Notes: generated by a model from the sequence alone, not told the origin. Counted from the first letter of the stretch, positions 25,567 to 34,286 are shown. The stretch: 64,000 nt of DNA from an uncultured Bacilli bacterium (GCA_934101595.1 CAKORR010000004.1:90072-154071); one strand, 5' to 3'. A program made the numbers and translations.

Positions 25567-26496
25567 ATGGCCGTAGTTTCTATGAGTTATTTATTAGAAG
25601 CTGGAGTTCATTTTGGACATCAAACTAAAAGATGGAATCCTAAAATGAAAGAATACATTTTTACATCTAGAGATGATATTTATATTATCGATCTAGCAAA
25701 AACACAAGCTTTAATTGAGGAAGCTTATGAGGAAATTAAAAAGATTGCTTTAAATGGTGGAACATTCTTATTTGTTGGAACTAAAAAGCAAGCTAGTGAA
25801 GCTTCAAAAGAGGAAGCTGAAAGAAGTAATTCTTATTATGTAACTGAAAGATGGTTAGGAGGTACTTTAACAAACTTCAGAACTATCAGAAAAAGAGTTA
25901 AACGTTTAGAAGAAATCGAAACAATGGAAAACGATGGAACGTTTGAGGCACTTCCTAAAAAAGAAGTTATTGGATTAAAGAAAGAATATGAAAAATTGAA
26001 TCGTGTTTTATGCGGTATAAGAAACATGACTAAACTTCCAAACGCTTTAATTATAGTTGATCCTAAAAAAGAGATTAACGCTATTAGAGAAGCAAGAAAA
26101 TTAAATATTCCAGTATTTGGAATTGTAGATACAAACTGTGATCCAGATGATGTTGATTTTGTTATTCCAGGAAATGACGATGCAGTAAGAGCTGTTAAGG
26201 TTGTTTTAGGAGTACTTAATAATGCTATTTGTGAAGCAAATGGACTTGAAATGGTAGATTATGTTACTGAGGAAGACAAAAAAGACTCAGCAAAAGATGA
26301 AAATAAAGAAGAAAAAGTTAAGGAAACTTTGAAAAAGGAAGAAGAAATCGAAATTCCTAAAGAAGTTATTATGCAAGAAGAAAAAGAAGATTTAACTAAT
26401 AAAACTTTAGCTGATTTAAAAGCATTAGCAAAAGAAGCTGGTATTAAAGGTTATTCTTCAATGAAAAAAGACGACTTAATTAAGGCATTAAGTTAA
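25567..26496 (+). CDS. rpsB: 30S ribosomal protein uS2 with C-terminal extension
   Basis: Small-subunit protein uS2. The first ~230 residues are canonical (MSYLLEAGVHFGHQTKRWNP, WLGGTLTNF, VDTNCDPDDVDFVIPGNDDA). At 309 residues it is ~60-70 longer than usual: an acidic/Lys linker is followed by a C-terminal ~35-residue helical module (TLADLKALAKEAGIKGYSS, KKDDLIKAL) resembling Rho-N/SAP-type nucleic-acid-binding helices. Strong GAAGGAGG site. tsf follows after 10 bases, the usual rpsB-tsf operon. Confidence 0.96.
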   Translation: MAVVSMSYLLEAGVHFGHQTKRWNPKMKEYIFTSRDDIYIIDLAKTQALIEEAYEEIKKIALNGGTFLFVGTKKQASEASKEEAERSNSYYVTERWLGGTLTNFRTIRKRVKRLEEIETMENDGTFEALPKKEVIGLKKEYEKLNRVLCGIRNMTKLPNALIIVDPKKEINAIREARKLNIPVFGIVDTNCDPDDVDFVIPGNDDAVRAVKVVLGVLNNAICEANGLEMVDYVTEEDKKDSAKDENKEEKVKETLKKEEEIEIPKEVIMQEEKEDLTNKTLADLKALAKEAGIKGYSSMKKDDLIKALS

Positions 26497-26506
26497 GGAG
26501 AGAATT

Positions 26507-27388
26507 ATGGAAATAACTGCAAGTATGGTTAAAGATTTACGTGAAGCTAGTGGCGCTGGAATGATGGATTGCAAAAAAGCCCTTGCTGAATGTAATGGAG
26601 ATATGAATGCATCTATAGAATGGCTAAGAGAAAAAGGTATTGCTAAGTCAGCAAAAAAAGAATCACGTATTGCTGCAGAAGGATTAGCTAACATTTTTAC
26701 GAGTGATAGCAAAGCTGTAATGATTGAAGTAAATTCTGAAACTGACTTTGTAAGTAAAAATGATGAATTCAAAAACATGATTGATACTATCGGAAACACT
26801 ATTTTAAATAGTAATGCTAAAACATTAGATGAAGCTCTTCTTTTGTCTTGTGACGAAGGAACTATTAAAGATTTAATAGTTGCTAAAACTGCTAAGATTG
26901 GTGAGAAGTTATCTTTAAGAAGAATATGTGTAGTTGAAAAGAGTGCTGATGAATTCTTTGGAACTTATTTACACATGGGTGGAAAAATCGCTGCTTTAGT
27001 TTTATTAAAGGGTGGAAATGAAGGCGTTGCAAAAGATATTGCAATGCAAGTTGCAGCTATGAAACCTGAATATTTAACAAGTAAGGATGTTCCAGCTGAA
27101 GTAGTTGAGAATGAAAGAAAAGTATTAAAAGAACAACTTCTTAATAAAGATCCTGATAAGGCAAGTAAAGCAGATTTTATTGTTGAAGGAAAAATCAAAA
27201 AATTCTTCGAAGAAGTTTGCCTTGCTGATCAAGCATTTATTAAAGAAAATAAAATGACAGTAAATAAATATGTTACTGATAATAATGCTGAACTTTTAAA
27301 AATGGTTCGCTATGAAGTTGGCGAAGGAATGGAAAAAAGAAATGACAACTTTGCTGAAGAAGTAATGAATCAAGTTAAAGGTAATTAA
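26507..27388 (+). CDS. tsf: Elongation factor Ts
   Basis: Guanine nucleotide exchange factor for EF-Tu. 293 residues, normal length. N-terminal UBA-like domain with VKDLREASGAGMMDCKKAL (~7-25), the family signature, and core motif EVNSETDFVSKND (~75-87, contacting EF-Tu). C-terminal dimerisation part ends VRYEVGEGMEKR. pyrH, which commonly follows tsf, is absent; a promoter and leader for two sigma factors come instead. Confidence 0.97.
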   Translation: MEITASMVKDLREASGAGMMDCKKALAECNGDMNASIEWLREKGIAKSAKKESRIAAEGLANIFTSDSKAVMIEVNSETDFVSKNDEFKNMIDTIGNTILNSNAKTLDEALLLSCDEGTIKDLIVAKTAKIGEKLSLRRICVVEKSADEFFGTYLHMGGKIAALVLLKGGNEGVAKDIAMQVAAMKPEYLTSKDVPAEVVENERKVLKEQLLNKDPDKASKADFIVEGKIKKFFEEVCLADQAFIKENKMTVNKYVTDNNAELLKMVRYEVGEGMEKRNDNFAEEVMNQVKGN

Positions 27389-27399
27389 TTTACAAGCAG

Positions 27400-27428
27400 T
27401 TGACATATTTTGTATAATGTGCTAAGAT
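27400..27428 (+). promoter_or_regulatory. Promoter before the sigma-factor pair
   Basis: TTGACA (27400-27405), 17-base spacer, TAAGAT (27423-27428). An overlapping alternative is TTTACA (27389-27394), 18 bases, TATAAT (27413-27418). Either starts RNA just before the attenuator-like leader. Confidence 0.6.
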
Positions 27429-27436
27429 AATTCCCA

Positions 27437-27496
27437 TAAAGCAATGGGGGTTGCAGCATGAATTTGTTAAAGCCTATTGTTTAAATAGGCTTTTTT
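27437..27496 (+). promoter_or_regulatory. Attenuator-like leader with an 8-codon open frame and terminator
   Basis: CCCAT / ATGGG hairpin (about 27432-27449), then GGGGGTTG as a possible ribosome site, a tiny frame ATG 27459 to TAA 27485 (MNLLKPIV), and, overlapping its end, a terminator stem AAGCCTATT / AATAGGCTT with six T ending at 27496. The coding start of the first sigma factor follows after GGAGG. Alternatively the stem is just the tsf terminator with a spurious promoter upstream. Confidence 0.5.
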
Positions 27497-27509
27497 AATG
27501 GAGGTAAAT

Positions 27510-28907
27510 ATGAGTAGTATATTAAAAACAGTAGATGAATATATTAAAAAGTTTAATGCTTTACCATCTAAATATAGTGAGGTAATTAAATTTTTACATG
27601 GCTTAGATGATGTATTAAAAAATTATAGTTATGATGATTTGGCAAGATATATTTTAGATATACTAAATAAATATCCAATTATAAAAGAGGCATTAGAAGA
27701 AGTAAGAAAGAACAAAGACATTAATAACTTTCGTGGTTTATCATTTACTAATGTAGCTTTGGATGTCACAGATGATAGTGCGATTGAAAAAAATTATTAT
27801 ACGAGTTCTTCAATTCAACAATATTTTCTTGATATTTCTAAGTATCCTTTACTTACTTTAGAGCAAGAAATCTATTATGCCAAACTTAAGAGCAAAGGTG
27901 ATAAAAAAGCTAGAGAGACTCTAATTACTTCCAATTTGAGATATGTAGCATTTAGAGTTTCAAAATATAATTTTAAAGAAAACGATATACTTGATTACAT
28001 TCAAGCTGGGAACATTGGCCTTATGAAAGCCGTTGATAATTATGATTATCGAAAAGGTTTTAGATTAACTACTTATGCAACAGCATGGATATCCAGAGAA
28101 ATTCAAGAGTGCAAGACTGGAAAAAATAGAGGAATTCATTTAAGCGTAAGAAATGATAGTCAAATTAGGAGCATGGAAAAATTAGATGAATTTTTTCAAG
28201 AAAAGTTTGGTAGAAATCCTAGAATAGATGAGTATTCAGTTCTTTTAGATTTATCAAAAGATTTTGTAAGAAGTCTTTACAATCAAAAAAATGGAGTTAG
28301 GAGTCTAAATGACCCAATATCTAGTGATGATAATACCACGGAGTTATTGGATTTTGTAATGGATAATGAAACCAAATCTGTTGAAGATACAGTTGAAGAT
28401 AATTTAAATAATAGCATTGTAAGAGAAGCTATTTTAAAAATTGATGTTCCTAAAAAAAGTAAAGATATTATTAGATACAGATATGGTTTTGTTGATGGAA
28501 AGCCTCATACTTTGGAAGATACAGGAAGAATATATGATGTAACTAGAGAAAGAATTAGGCAAATTGAGAAAAAAACATTAAAAAAACTTGGTAATTATTT
28601 AAAAAGCTATTATGGATATACAAGCCCTGAAATTGTTAAAAGAACCAAATCTATAAGGGAAGAGGAAAGTGATTTTATAAATCCTTTTAGAATGTTTAAA
28701 ATGTATGATAAAAAAGATGTTATAGAGGCTATTAATATGCTCTCCGACGAAGATAGAGAAATCTTAATGAGTGTTTACGATTACAATAGAAATACTATTA
28801 ATAAGAATAATATTAGTCCAGATTTTATGAAAAATTATTATTTCAATATTCTTGTGAAAATTGGTGATAATTTGCATCAAGGTATTGTATTAAAGAGGGA
28901 TAAATAA
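27510..28907 (+). CDS. Sigma-70 family RNA polymerase sigma factor, non-housekeeping type
   Basis: 465 residues from ATG 27510 (GGAGG five bases upstream; the ATG at 27498 lies before that site). An N-terminal ~105-residue helical region is unlike RpoD region 1.1. Region 1.2/2 follows: QQYFLDISKYPLLTLEQE, NLRYVAF, DILDYIQAGNIGLMKAVDNY (core binding), FRLTTYATAWISREIQE (-10 recognition, compare FSTYATWWIRQAI in RpoD), then region 3 and region 4 helix-turn-helix TLEDTGRIYDVTRERIRQIE (~residue 335-355). An extra ~100-residue tail carries INMLSDEDREILMSVYD, like a degenerate region 4. It touches the next sigma gene (TAATG). Confidence 0.85.
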   Translation: MSSILKTVDEYIKKFNALPSKYSEVIKFLHGLDDVLKNYSYDDLARYILDILNKYPIIKEALEEVRKNKDINNFRGLSFTNVALDVTDDSAIEKNYYTSSSIQQYFLDISKYPLLTLEQEIYYAKLKSKGDKKARETLITSNLRYVAFRVSKYNFKENDILDYIQAGNIGLMKAVDNYDYRKGFRLTTYATAWISREIQECKTGKNRGIHLSVRNDSQIRSMEKLDEFFQEKFGRNPRIDEYSVLLDLSKDFVRSLYNQKNGVRSLNDPISSDDNTTELLDFVMDNETKSVEDTVEDNLNNSIVREAILKIDVPKKSKDIIRYRYGFVDGKPHTLEDTGRIYDVTRERIRQIEKKTLKKLGNYLKSYYGYTSPEIVKRTKSIREEESDFINPFRMFKMYDKKDVIEAINMLSDEDREILMSVYDYNRNTINKNNISPDFMKNYYFNILVKIGDNLHQGIVLKRDK

Positions 28908-30025
28908 TGGAATTTTTTAGTAAACTAAATGAAGAACTAAGTGAAATAGTATTTAATAATGATATAGTTAGTTATCTTTCTTTGCTTGAGGAAGTTTTAA
29001 GCAATAATACTTTTGTTAATGAGTGTGATTATTTTGCTGTAATTAACGAATCAACAATTTTAAGAGATAAATTAAAAGAACTCGAAGAGTATTTAGCTCA
29101 TTTTGAAAATTGTAAATTAACCATGTTAAAATTCCCTGTACTAAATGAATTATACGATACTTATCTTTTTATGTTTTCTAATGATAATCAGGATGCTTAT
29201 GATGTATATAGTGTGGATGCCACTGAACAGTACTTAAAATTAATTAGAAAATATAGACTTCTTACTGCTGAAGAAGAGTATGAATTATCAAAAAAAATAG
29301 CCATGGGTGATAAAGAAGCCAGAGAAAAGTTAATAAATCATAATTTGCGACTTGTTGTAAAAATTGCTTTTCGTTTTAGAAATCACGGAAGAGATATTAG
29401 TGATTTAATCCAAGATGGTAATCTAGGACTTATAAAAGCTGCAAAATTATATGATTATACTTCCGGATGTCGTTTTTCAACCTATGCTTATAGGCAAATT
29501 TTTGCAAAAATAAGAAGAGAAATAGATAATAATAAAAATGCCATAAGAAAACCAATTTGGGCATCAGATTTGTGGAAGAAAGCCGAGGATGTTAAACGTG
29601 ACTATTATGGTGAGCATCAAAAAAACTTAAGTTTAGAAGAAGTTGCTAAAATACTTAATGTTAGAGAAAGTACATTACAATATGCATATTTAGATAATAG
29701 AAGAGTTCATATTACGGCTAAAAAAAGCGATGGCGATTTAATTGATAGTGATCCTTTATTAAATATTGCTGATCAAGGTAGTCTCTTAGAAGATAAGGTC
29801 GAACTCAAAATATTATTGGAGGAAATAAAAAATTATTTAATAATGAGCAATTTTAGTGAGAGAGATATTGATATTTATTTTTCTTGCTTGTATGATGCGA
29901 AAAGAAAAGATTTATCAGAAAAATATGGTATAACTAGCGAAAGAGTTAGCCAAATAGATAGAAGAGTTAGCAAAAATGTTTGTATGTATTTAAAAAAAGA
30001 GCCAAAGAAGCGTTATTCAATTTGA
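28907..30025 (+). CDS. Sigma-70 family RNA polymerase sigma factor, second of a tandem pair
   Basis: 372 residues. A novel ~105-residue helical N terminus precedes region 1.2/2 (EQYLKLIRKYRLLTAEEE, NHNLRLVVKIAFRF, DISDLIQDGNLGLIKAAKLY, CRFSTYAYRQIFAKIRREI). Region 3 is LSLEEVAKILNVRESTLQ, and the region 4 helix-turn-helix LSEKYGITSERVSQIDRRV is near the C terminus. The -10 recognition helix departs from RpoD, so this is an alternative factor. The start codon overlaps the preceding stop by one base. A terminator follows. The regulon cannot be told from this window. Confidence 0.85.
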   Translation: MEFFSKLNEELSEIVFNNDIVSYLSLLEEVLSNNTFVNECDYFAVINESTILRDKLKELEEYLAHFENCKLTMLKFPVLNELYDTYLFMFSNDNQDAYDVYSVDATEQYLKLIRKYRLLTAEEEYELSKKIAMGDKEAREKLINHNLRLVVKIAFRFRNHGRDISDLIQDGNLGLIKAAKLYDYTSGCRFSTYAYRQIFAKIRREIDNNKNAIRKPIWASDLWKKAEDVKRDYYGEHQKNLSLEEVAKILNVRESTLQYAYLDNRRVHITAKKSDGDLIDSDPLLNIADQGSLLEDKVELKILLEEIKNYLIMSNFSERDIDIYFSCLYDAKRKDLSEKYGITSERVSQIDRRVSKNVCMYLKKEPKKRYSI

Positions 30026-30036
30026 CGCTTTTTTTA
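30008..30036 (+). terminator. Terminator after the sigma pair
   Basis: AAGCGT / ACGCTT stem (30008-30013 with 30025-30030) and seven T, overlapping the last codons of the gene. Confidence 0.7.
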
Positions 30037-30095
30037 ATCATTAATTTACATGAATTTGGATTCGTGATATAATTGATATACTTAGGATGTGTATT

Positions 30096-30692
30096 ATGAA
30101 GAATTTAAAAAAGAGCGAGAAAATAATTTATTTTATCTTATTTGTTATAATGATTGTGTTATTTATTGTTATTGGTAAACATGACTTTAGTGATCCTGAA
30201 ATGAATGATCATAAAAAATTTGCTGAGGAATATAATTTGGTACCTGAAAAAAACGTTTTTAAATATGCAAATAATTCGGAAACCTATGCGGCTTTAAAAA
30301 ATGGTAATGTTATTGTTCTTTTTGGGTTTCCTAAAAATGCCTTTACTGCGGCATATGCAAATCTTGTTAATGAAGTTGCTCTAGAATGTAAAATAGATGA
30401 AATACTTTACTATGATTTTTATCAAGACAGAAAAAATAATAATGGAACATATGAAAGTATTGTAAATTATCTTGGAAATTACTTGTATAAAACGGATAAT
30501 AATAAAGTTGATTTAACTGCACCATCCATGGTTGTGGTTAAGGATGGATCAATAATGTATTATGATAATGAAACGTCTTATACATACCGTGATATTACCT
30601 CTGATGATTACTGGACTATGTATAATAAAGATTTAAAGAAAACAACTTTTAAAAGTGTCTTTACTAAGTATAAGGAGAATAAAAATGGATAG
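30096..30692 (+). CDS. Membrane-anchored thioredoxin-fold-like protein without active-site cysteines
   Basis: 198 residues from ATG 30096 (AGGATG upstream; an ATG at 30087 overlaps that site). One N-terminal membrane segment (~12-30) and an external domain with NVIVLFGFPKNAFTAAYANLV (~70-90), placed like the thioredoxin strand plus CxxC helix but with no Cys, and APSMVVVKDGSIMYYDN (~147-163), placed like the cis-Pro strand. I infer a redox-inactive thioredoxin fold; it could be a binding protein. It overlaps the next gene by 8 bases. Confidence 0.55.
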   Translation: MKNLKKSEKIIYFILFVIMIVLFIVIGKHDFSDPEMNDHKKFAEEYNLVPEKNVFKYANNSETYAALKNGNVIVLFGFPKNAFTAAYANLVNEVALECKIDEILYYDFYQDRKNNNGTYESIVNYLGNYLYKTDNNKVDLTAPSMVVVKDGSIMYYDNETSYTYRDITSDDYWTMYNKDLKKTTFKSVFTKYKENKNG

Positions 30693-31440
30693 TAGTAAAA
30701 AGAGTATATTTATGTCAATTCTGTTTTTGGTGGTTTTAATCTCACTAATTGTTGGTGGCCAGATATATGTTAATAAACTTCAAAAGAGCGACAAAGCAAA
30801 AAGTGAAAAACATGTGTCTAATAATGATTTTCGCTTAGATAAGAAAAAAGATTACATTTATTATGAAAATGAAAAAGTAATAAGCGATGAACCAGAAATA
30901 GTTTTTACAGATGTAATTATAAATTTGAAGGGTGCAGATGTCATTAATGCTTCTTTAAAAAGTGAAATGGATAGTATAAGAAATAGTGTAGTATTGCTAA
31001 ATGATAATAATAAAGATGCTAATAAAGAGTTGAAGTATTCAAAGACTAATATTTTCGAAGCTATTGAAAGAGATTATCAAACATATGAATATTTAGATTA
31101 TCTAAGCTTAGTAATTAGTGATGTTAATTTTAATTGTTATGACGACTTTTCACCTAAAAGTTTAAAAGGCTATGTGATTTTAAAAAGTGAAGGCAAAATC
31201 TTGACTGATGATGAGATACTAAAAAAGTATGATATTACCAAAGATGATATAAAAACAAGAATTTCAGCATTTTTAGACGAAGAAATTTTAGTTAAGGGTG
31301 AAAATATTATAAAAAAGGAAGATACTTTGAATGAGCTATATAATAATTATGCATTTTATATAAAAAGTGGGGATTTGTATATTTCTTTTATTGTCAAAAC
31401 AAATTTAGTAGATTATAATGAAAATGTAAAAGTTAATTAA
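30685..31440 (+). CDS. Membrane-anchored extracytoplasmic protein, unknown
   Basis: 251 residues from ATG 30685, chosen for TAAGGAG upstream. A short basic N terminus and one membrane segment (~7-28) are followed by an external domain with alternating strands (DVIINLKGADVINASLKSEM, YLDYLSLVISDVNF, YAFYIKSGDLYISFIVKT). The layout (anchor, paired asparagine-rich strands, long beta end) recalls the RsiV/DUF3298 fold, but I see no decisive motif. It overlaps the thioredoxin-like gene and stands 9 bases before frr. Confidence 0.5.
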   Translation: MDSSKKSIFMSILFLVVLISLIVGGQIYVNKLQKSDKAKSEKHVSNNDFRLDKKKDYIYYENEKVISDEPEIVFTDVIINLKGADVINASLKSEMDSIRNSVVLLNDNNKDANKELKYSKTNIFEAIERDYQTYEYLDYLSLVISDVNFNCYDDFSPKSLKGYVILKSEGKILTDDEILKKYDITKDDIKTRISAFLDEEILVKGENIIKKEDTLNELYNNYAFYIKSGDLYISFIVKTNLVDYNENVKVN

Positions 31441-31449
31441 GGAGATTAT

Positions 31450-31980
31450 ATGAACGATACAGAAAGTAAAATGAAGAAAACTATTGAAAATATGGATGCT
31501 AGATTGCTTAACATAAGGGCAGGTAGAGCCAATCCAGCAATGTTAAATGGTATTAACGCTAATTACTATGGAGCATCAACACCTATTCAAAGTTTAGCAA
31601 ATATTACGGTTCCAGAAGCTCGCCAACTAATGGTTAAGCCTTTTGATCGTGGAGCCTTAAAGGATATTGAAAAAGCCATAAGTGAGGCTAATATTGGGCT
31701 TACTCCAATTAATAACGGTGAAATGATTATTTTAAATATTCCTGAACTTACTGAGGATAGACGTAGAGATTATGTAAAACAAGCCAAGGCTTTAGCCGAA
31801 GAAACTAAAGTGGCTTTAAGGAATATTAGACAAGATGCTAATAATGCTATAAAGAAGGAAGAATATCCAGAGGATGAAGAAAAATTATATCTTTTGGATG
31901 TTCAAGATCTTATTAATAAATATAATAAAATAGTAGATGAGAAGCTTAAAGAAAAAGAAGATGAATTAATGTCAATTTAG
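31450..31980 (+). CDS. frr: Ribosome recycling factor
   Basis: Splits post-termination ribosomes together with EF-G. 176 residues, slightly short of the usual 185 because the N terminus begins at the first long helix. Signature segments NIRAGRANPAMLNGI (~18-32), YYGASTPIQSLANITVPEAR, IRNIRQDAN-like LRNIRQDANN (~124-133) and VQDLINKYNKIVDEKLKEKE at the C terminus. It sits apart from tsf; the sigma and membrane genes are inserted between them. Confidence 0.96.
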   Translation: MNDTESKMKKTIENMDARLLNIRAGRANPAMLNGINANYYGASTPIQSLANITVPEARQLMVKPFDRGALKDIEKAISEANIGLTPINNGEMIILNIPELTEDRRRDYVKQAKALAEETKVALRNIRQDANNAIKKEEYPEDEEKLYLLDVQDLINKYNKIVDEKLKEKEDELMSI

Positions 31981-31995
31981 ACATTAATTTTTTTT
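31964..31995 (+). terminator. Terminator of frr
   Basis: 10-bp stem AATTAATGTC / GACATTAATT with a 6-base loop, then T residues; overlaps the frr stop codon. Confidence 0.8.
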
Positions 31996-32022
31996 GCTTA
32001 ATTATGCTTTTTTAGATATAAT
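31994..32022 (+). promoter_or_regulatory. Promoter of deoD
   Basis: TTGCTT (31994-31999), 17-base spacer, TATAAT (32017-32022), followed by AGAGGTG and the deoD ATG. Confidence 0.6.
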
Positions 32023-32044
32023 GTTTATAAGATAGAGGTGTTTT

Positions 32045-32761
32045 ATGAAAGCAATTCATATAAGTTGTGAAAAAGAAGAAATTTCGCCATTAGTTTTAAT
32101 GCCGGGAGATCCTTTACGAGCAAAATATATAGCTCAAAAATTTCTTGTGAATCCAAAATTAATAAATAAGGTTAGAAATATGTATGGTTATACAGGATAT
32201 TATAAAGATAAGCTAATTACGGTCATGTCCTCAGGCATGGGAATGCCATCAATGATGATATATGCAAGTGAGTTATTTAAATTTTATGATGTAAAAAAAA
32301 TAATAAGAATTGGTACTTGTGGAGCTGGTAATAAAGATGAGCATCTGTTAGATGTTGTAGTTGGTAATAAGTTTTATACTAGTTCTAACTTCTCTCTATC
32401 TTTAACGGGAGAACTTATATCTACGCTTGCTCCAAGTGAAAACTTATTAAATAATATATTATCTTCTGCTTCAGAGAACAATAAAAAAGTAGTTTTAGGA
32501 ACAATAGTTACGATGGATGTATTTGGACCATATGCTACAGAAAAAGCCAAGAAAATATTAATACCTGATGGACTAAACGTAGTGGGAGAAGAAATGGAAG
32601 GCTTTGGATTAATGGCAGTGGCAAAGCTTTATAATAAAGAAGCTTGTTGTATTGCTACTATTTCTGATAGTGAGTATATATCCGAGGTTGTTTCTAATGA
32701 GGATAGAGAAACATCTCTAGATGATATGATAAAAATAGCGTTAGATGCAATTATTAAATAA
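32045..32761 (+). CDS. deoD: Purine nucleoside phosphorylase, DeoD type
   Basis: Hexameric phosphorylase cleaving purine (deoxy)nucleosides for salvage. 238 residues, normal for DeoD. Phosphate-binding MPGDPLRAKYIA (~20-31), SSGMGMPSMMIYASEL (~63-78), IRIGTCGAGN (~86-95), ribose/base site GEEMEGFGLMAVAKLY (~180-195), catalytic Asp in ISDSEY (~206). Monocistronic by its flanking promoter and terminator signals. Confidence 0.95.
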   Translation: MKAIHISCEKEEISPLVLMPGDPLRAKYIAQKFLVNPKLINKVRNMYGYTGYYKDKLITVMSSGMGMPSMMIYASELFKFYDVKKIIRIGTCGAGNKDEHLLDVVVGNKFYTSSNFSLSLTGELISTLAPSENLLNNILSSASENNKKVVLGTIVTMDVFGPYATEKAKKILIPDGLNVVGEEMEGFGLMAVAKLYNKEACCIATISDSEYISEVVSNEDRETSLDDMIKIALDAIIK

Positions 32762-32812
32762 AATTATTAATAAATAAAAATTAATATGATATAATTAATT
32801 GAAGGTGATTAG

Positions 32813-33331
32813 ATGGACTTGTTTATTCCGGATATTTATGCGAAAAGCATATATGCAATTGATTATAAAAAGCTAAAACAAAGGGGTATAAAATGTTTAC
32901 TATTTGATTTAGATAACACCCTTGTTCCATATAATAAGAGTTTACCATCTAAAGAAGTAAAAGATTTATTTTTAAGGTTAGAAGAAGATTTTAAAGTAAT
33001 AATTATGTCTAATAGTAATAAAAAAAGATTGACTCCTTTTAAAGAAGGGCTTAATGTTGATACCGCATACAGTTCAATGAAGCCATTAAAGAAAAAATAT
33101 AAAAAAATAATGACACTTTATGAATTTAAGGACACGGAGATTGCTGCTATTGGTGATCAATTGTTAACGGATATATTTGGAGCAAATCGAAATAATATCA
33201 CTTCGATATTAATTAATCCTATTAATGATATTGAACCAATAACAACAAGATTTAATCGCTTTTTCGAAAGGATTATTTATAAAAAGCTATTAAAAAAGGG
33301 TATTTTGGAAAAAGGAAAATATTATGAGTAA
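32813..33331 (+). CDS. yqeG: YqeG family HAD phosphatase
   Basis: HAD-superfamily phosphatase of the YqeG subfamily. 172 residues. HAD motif I CLLFDLDNTLVPYN (~28-41) with both catalytic Asp, motif II MSNSNKKR (~65), motif III Lys in MKPLKKKY, motif IV IGDQLLTDIFGANR (~117-130). In Bacillota yqeG is followed by the ribosome-assembly GTPase yqeH, and so it is here, overlapping by 8 bases. Physiological substrate not settled. Confidence 0.9.
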   Translation: MDLFIPDIYAKSIYAIDYKKLKQRGIKCLLFDLDNTLVPYNKSLPSKEVKDLFLRLEEDFKVIIMSNSNKKRLTPFKEGLNVDTAYSSMKPLKKKYKKIMTLYEFKDTEIAAIGDQLLTDIFGANRNNITSILINPINDIEPITTRFNRFFERIIYKKLLKKGILEKGKYYE

Positions 33332-34286
33332 AAAGTGTTTAGGATGTGGTTCAGAACTACAAAATACTGATATAAATGCAATTGGATATGTTAAAAATCT
33401 TTCATTTGATAGATGCGAAAGGTGTTTTCGCCAAGATAACTATAATGAGACGGTGGAAGTAACTTTAAAGTACAGTAATGATGATATTTTAAATAAAATT
33501 AATAACTTTAAGGGATTAGTTTTTTTTCTTGTTGATTTTATTACTTTAACTGATGAAGTGTTTTCAACCTATCATAAAATTAATGACCCAAAAATTTTAA
33601 TAGTAAATAAAAGTGATATAATATTTAGATATATAAAAAAAGAATCAATAAGAAAATTTATTAAAGAAAAATATAATGTTTTAGAAGATATAATTTTTGT
33701 AAGTTCTCTAAATAATAAAAATATTGAGCATATTAAAAATATAGTTTTAGAAAATAAAAAAGTATGTTTCGCAGGGTATAGTAACGTTGGTAAAAGTACC
33801 TTTTTAAAAAAGTTAGCTAAACTTTTTTCTAAAGGCCTTCTATTAACAACCAGCAATACAATTAATACTACGACTGACTTTATAGAATTTGAAATTGGAA
33901 AGACACTTTGTATGGATACTCCTGGTTTTAATTTTAATAATAAGTCTTTAACAAATAAATTATTAAAAAAAGCTAACCCTAAAAAAGTGATAAAACCAAT
34001 TATAATTCAAGCCAAAGATAACGATATTATTTCAATAGGTGATGAAATATTTATTAATGTTTTAAAAAAATGCAATCTTGTTTTTTATATGTCAAATAGT
34101 CTTGTTATAAAAAAAATTTACAATAAAAATATTCATTTTATAACGGAAGTAAATATTACTGATGAATGTGATTTAATTTTAAAAGGAGTCGGCTTTATAA
34201 ATATTAAAAGTAAAACAAAAGTTAAATTGAATATAAGTAATGATGATATTTTAGTGCGTGATTCGATGTTTGGATGGGGTAAATAA
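33324..34286 (+). CDS. yqeH: YqeH family circularly permuted ribosome-biogenesis GTPase
   Basis: Needed for 30S assembly in Bacillus. 320 residues (family ~365). N-terminal zinc finger CLGCGSELQ...CERCF (~5-35), then the permuted GTPase order: G4 VNKSDII (~92), G5-like SSLNNKN, G1 GYSNVGKSTF (~149-158), G3 DTPGFNF (~197). The C-terminal part is shorter than in Bacillus. Ordering of G motifs (G4-G5-G1-G3) is decisive for this family. The next gene, mutL, starts at its last base. Confidence 0.92.
   Translation: MSKKCLGCGSELQNTDINAIGYVKNLSFDRCERCFRQDNYNETVEVTLKYSNDDILNKINNFKGLVFFLVDFITLTDEVFSTYHKINDPKILIVNKSDIIFRYIKKESIRKFIKEKYNVLEDIIFVSSLNNKNIEHIKNIVLENKKVCFAGYSNVGKSTFLKKLAKLFSKGLLLTTSNTINTTTDFIEFEIGKTLCMDTPGFNFNNKSLTNKLLKKANPKKVIKPIIIQAKDNDIISIGDEIFINVLKKCNLVFYMSNSLVIKKIYNKNIHFITEVNITDECDLILKGVGFINIKSKTKVKLNISNDDILVRDSMFGWGK

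Noticed and set aside
27400..27418. TTGACA followed 7 bases later by TATAAT as one promoter
   Set aside because: Spacing is far too short; each hexamer pairs better with another element (TAAGAT downstream, TTTACA upstream).
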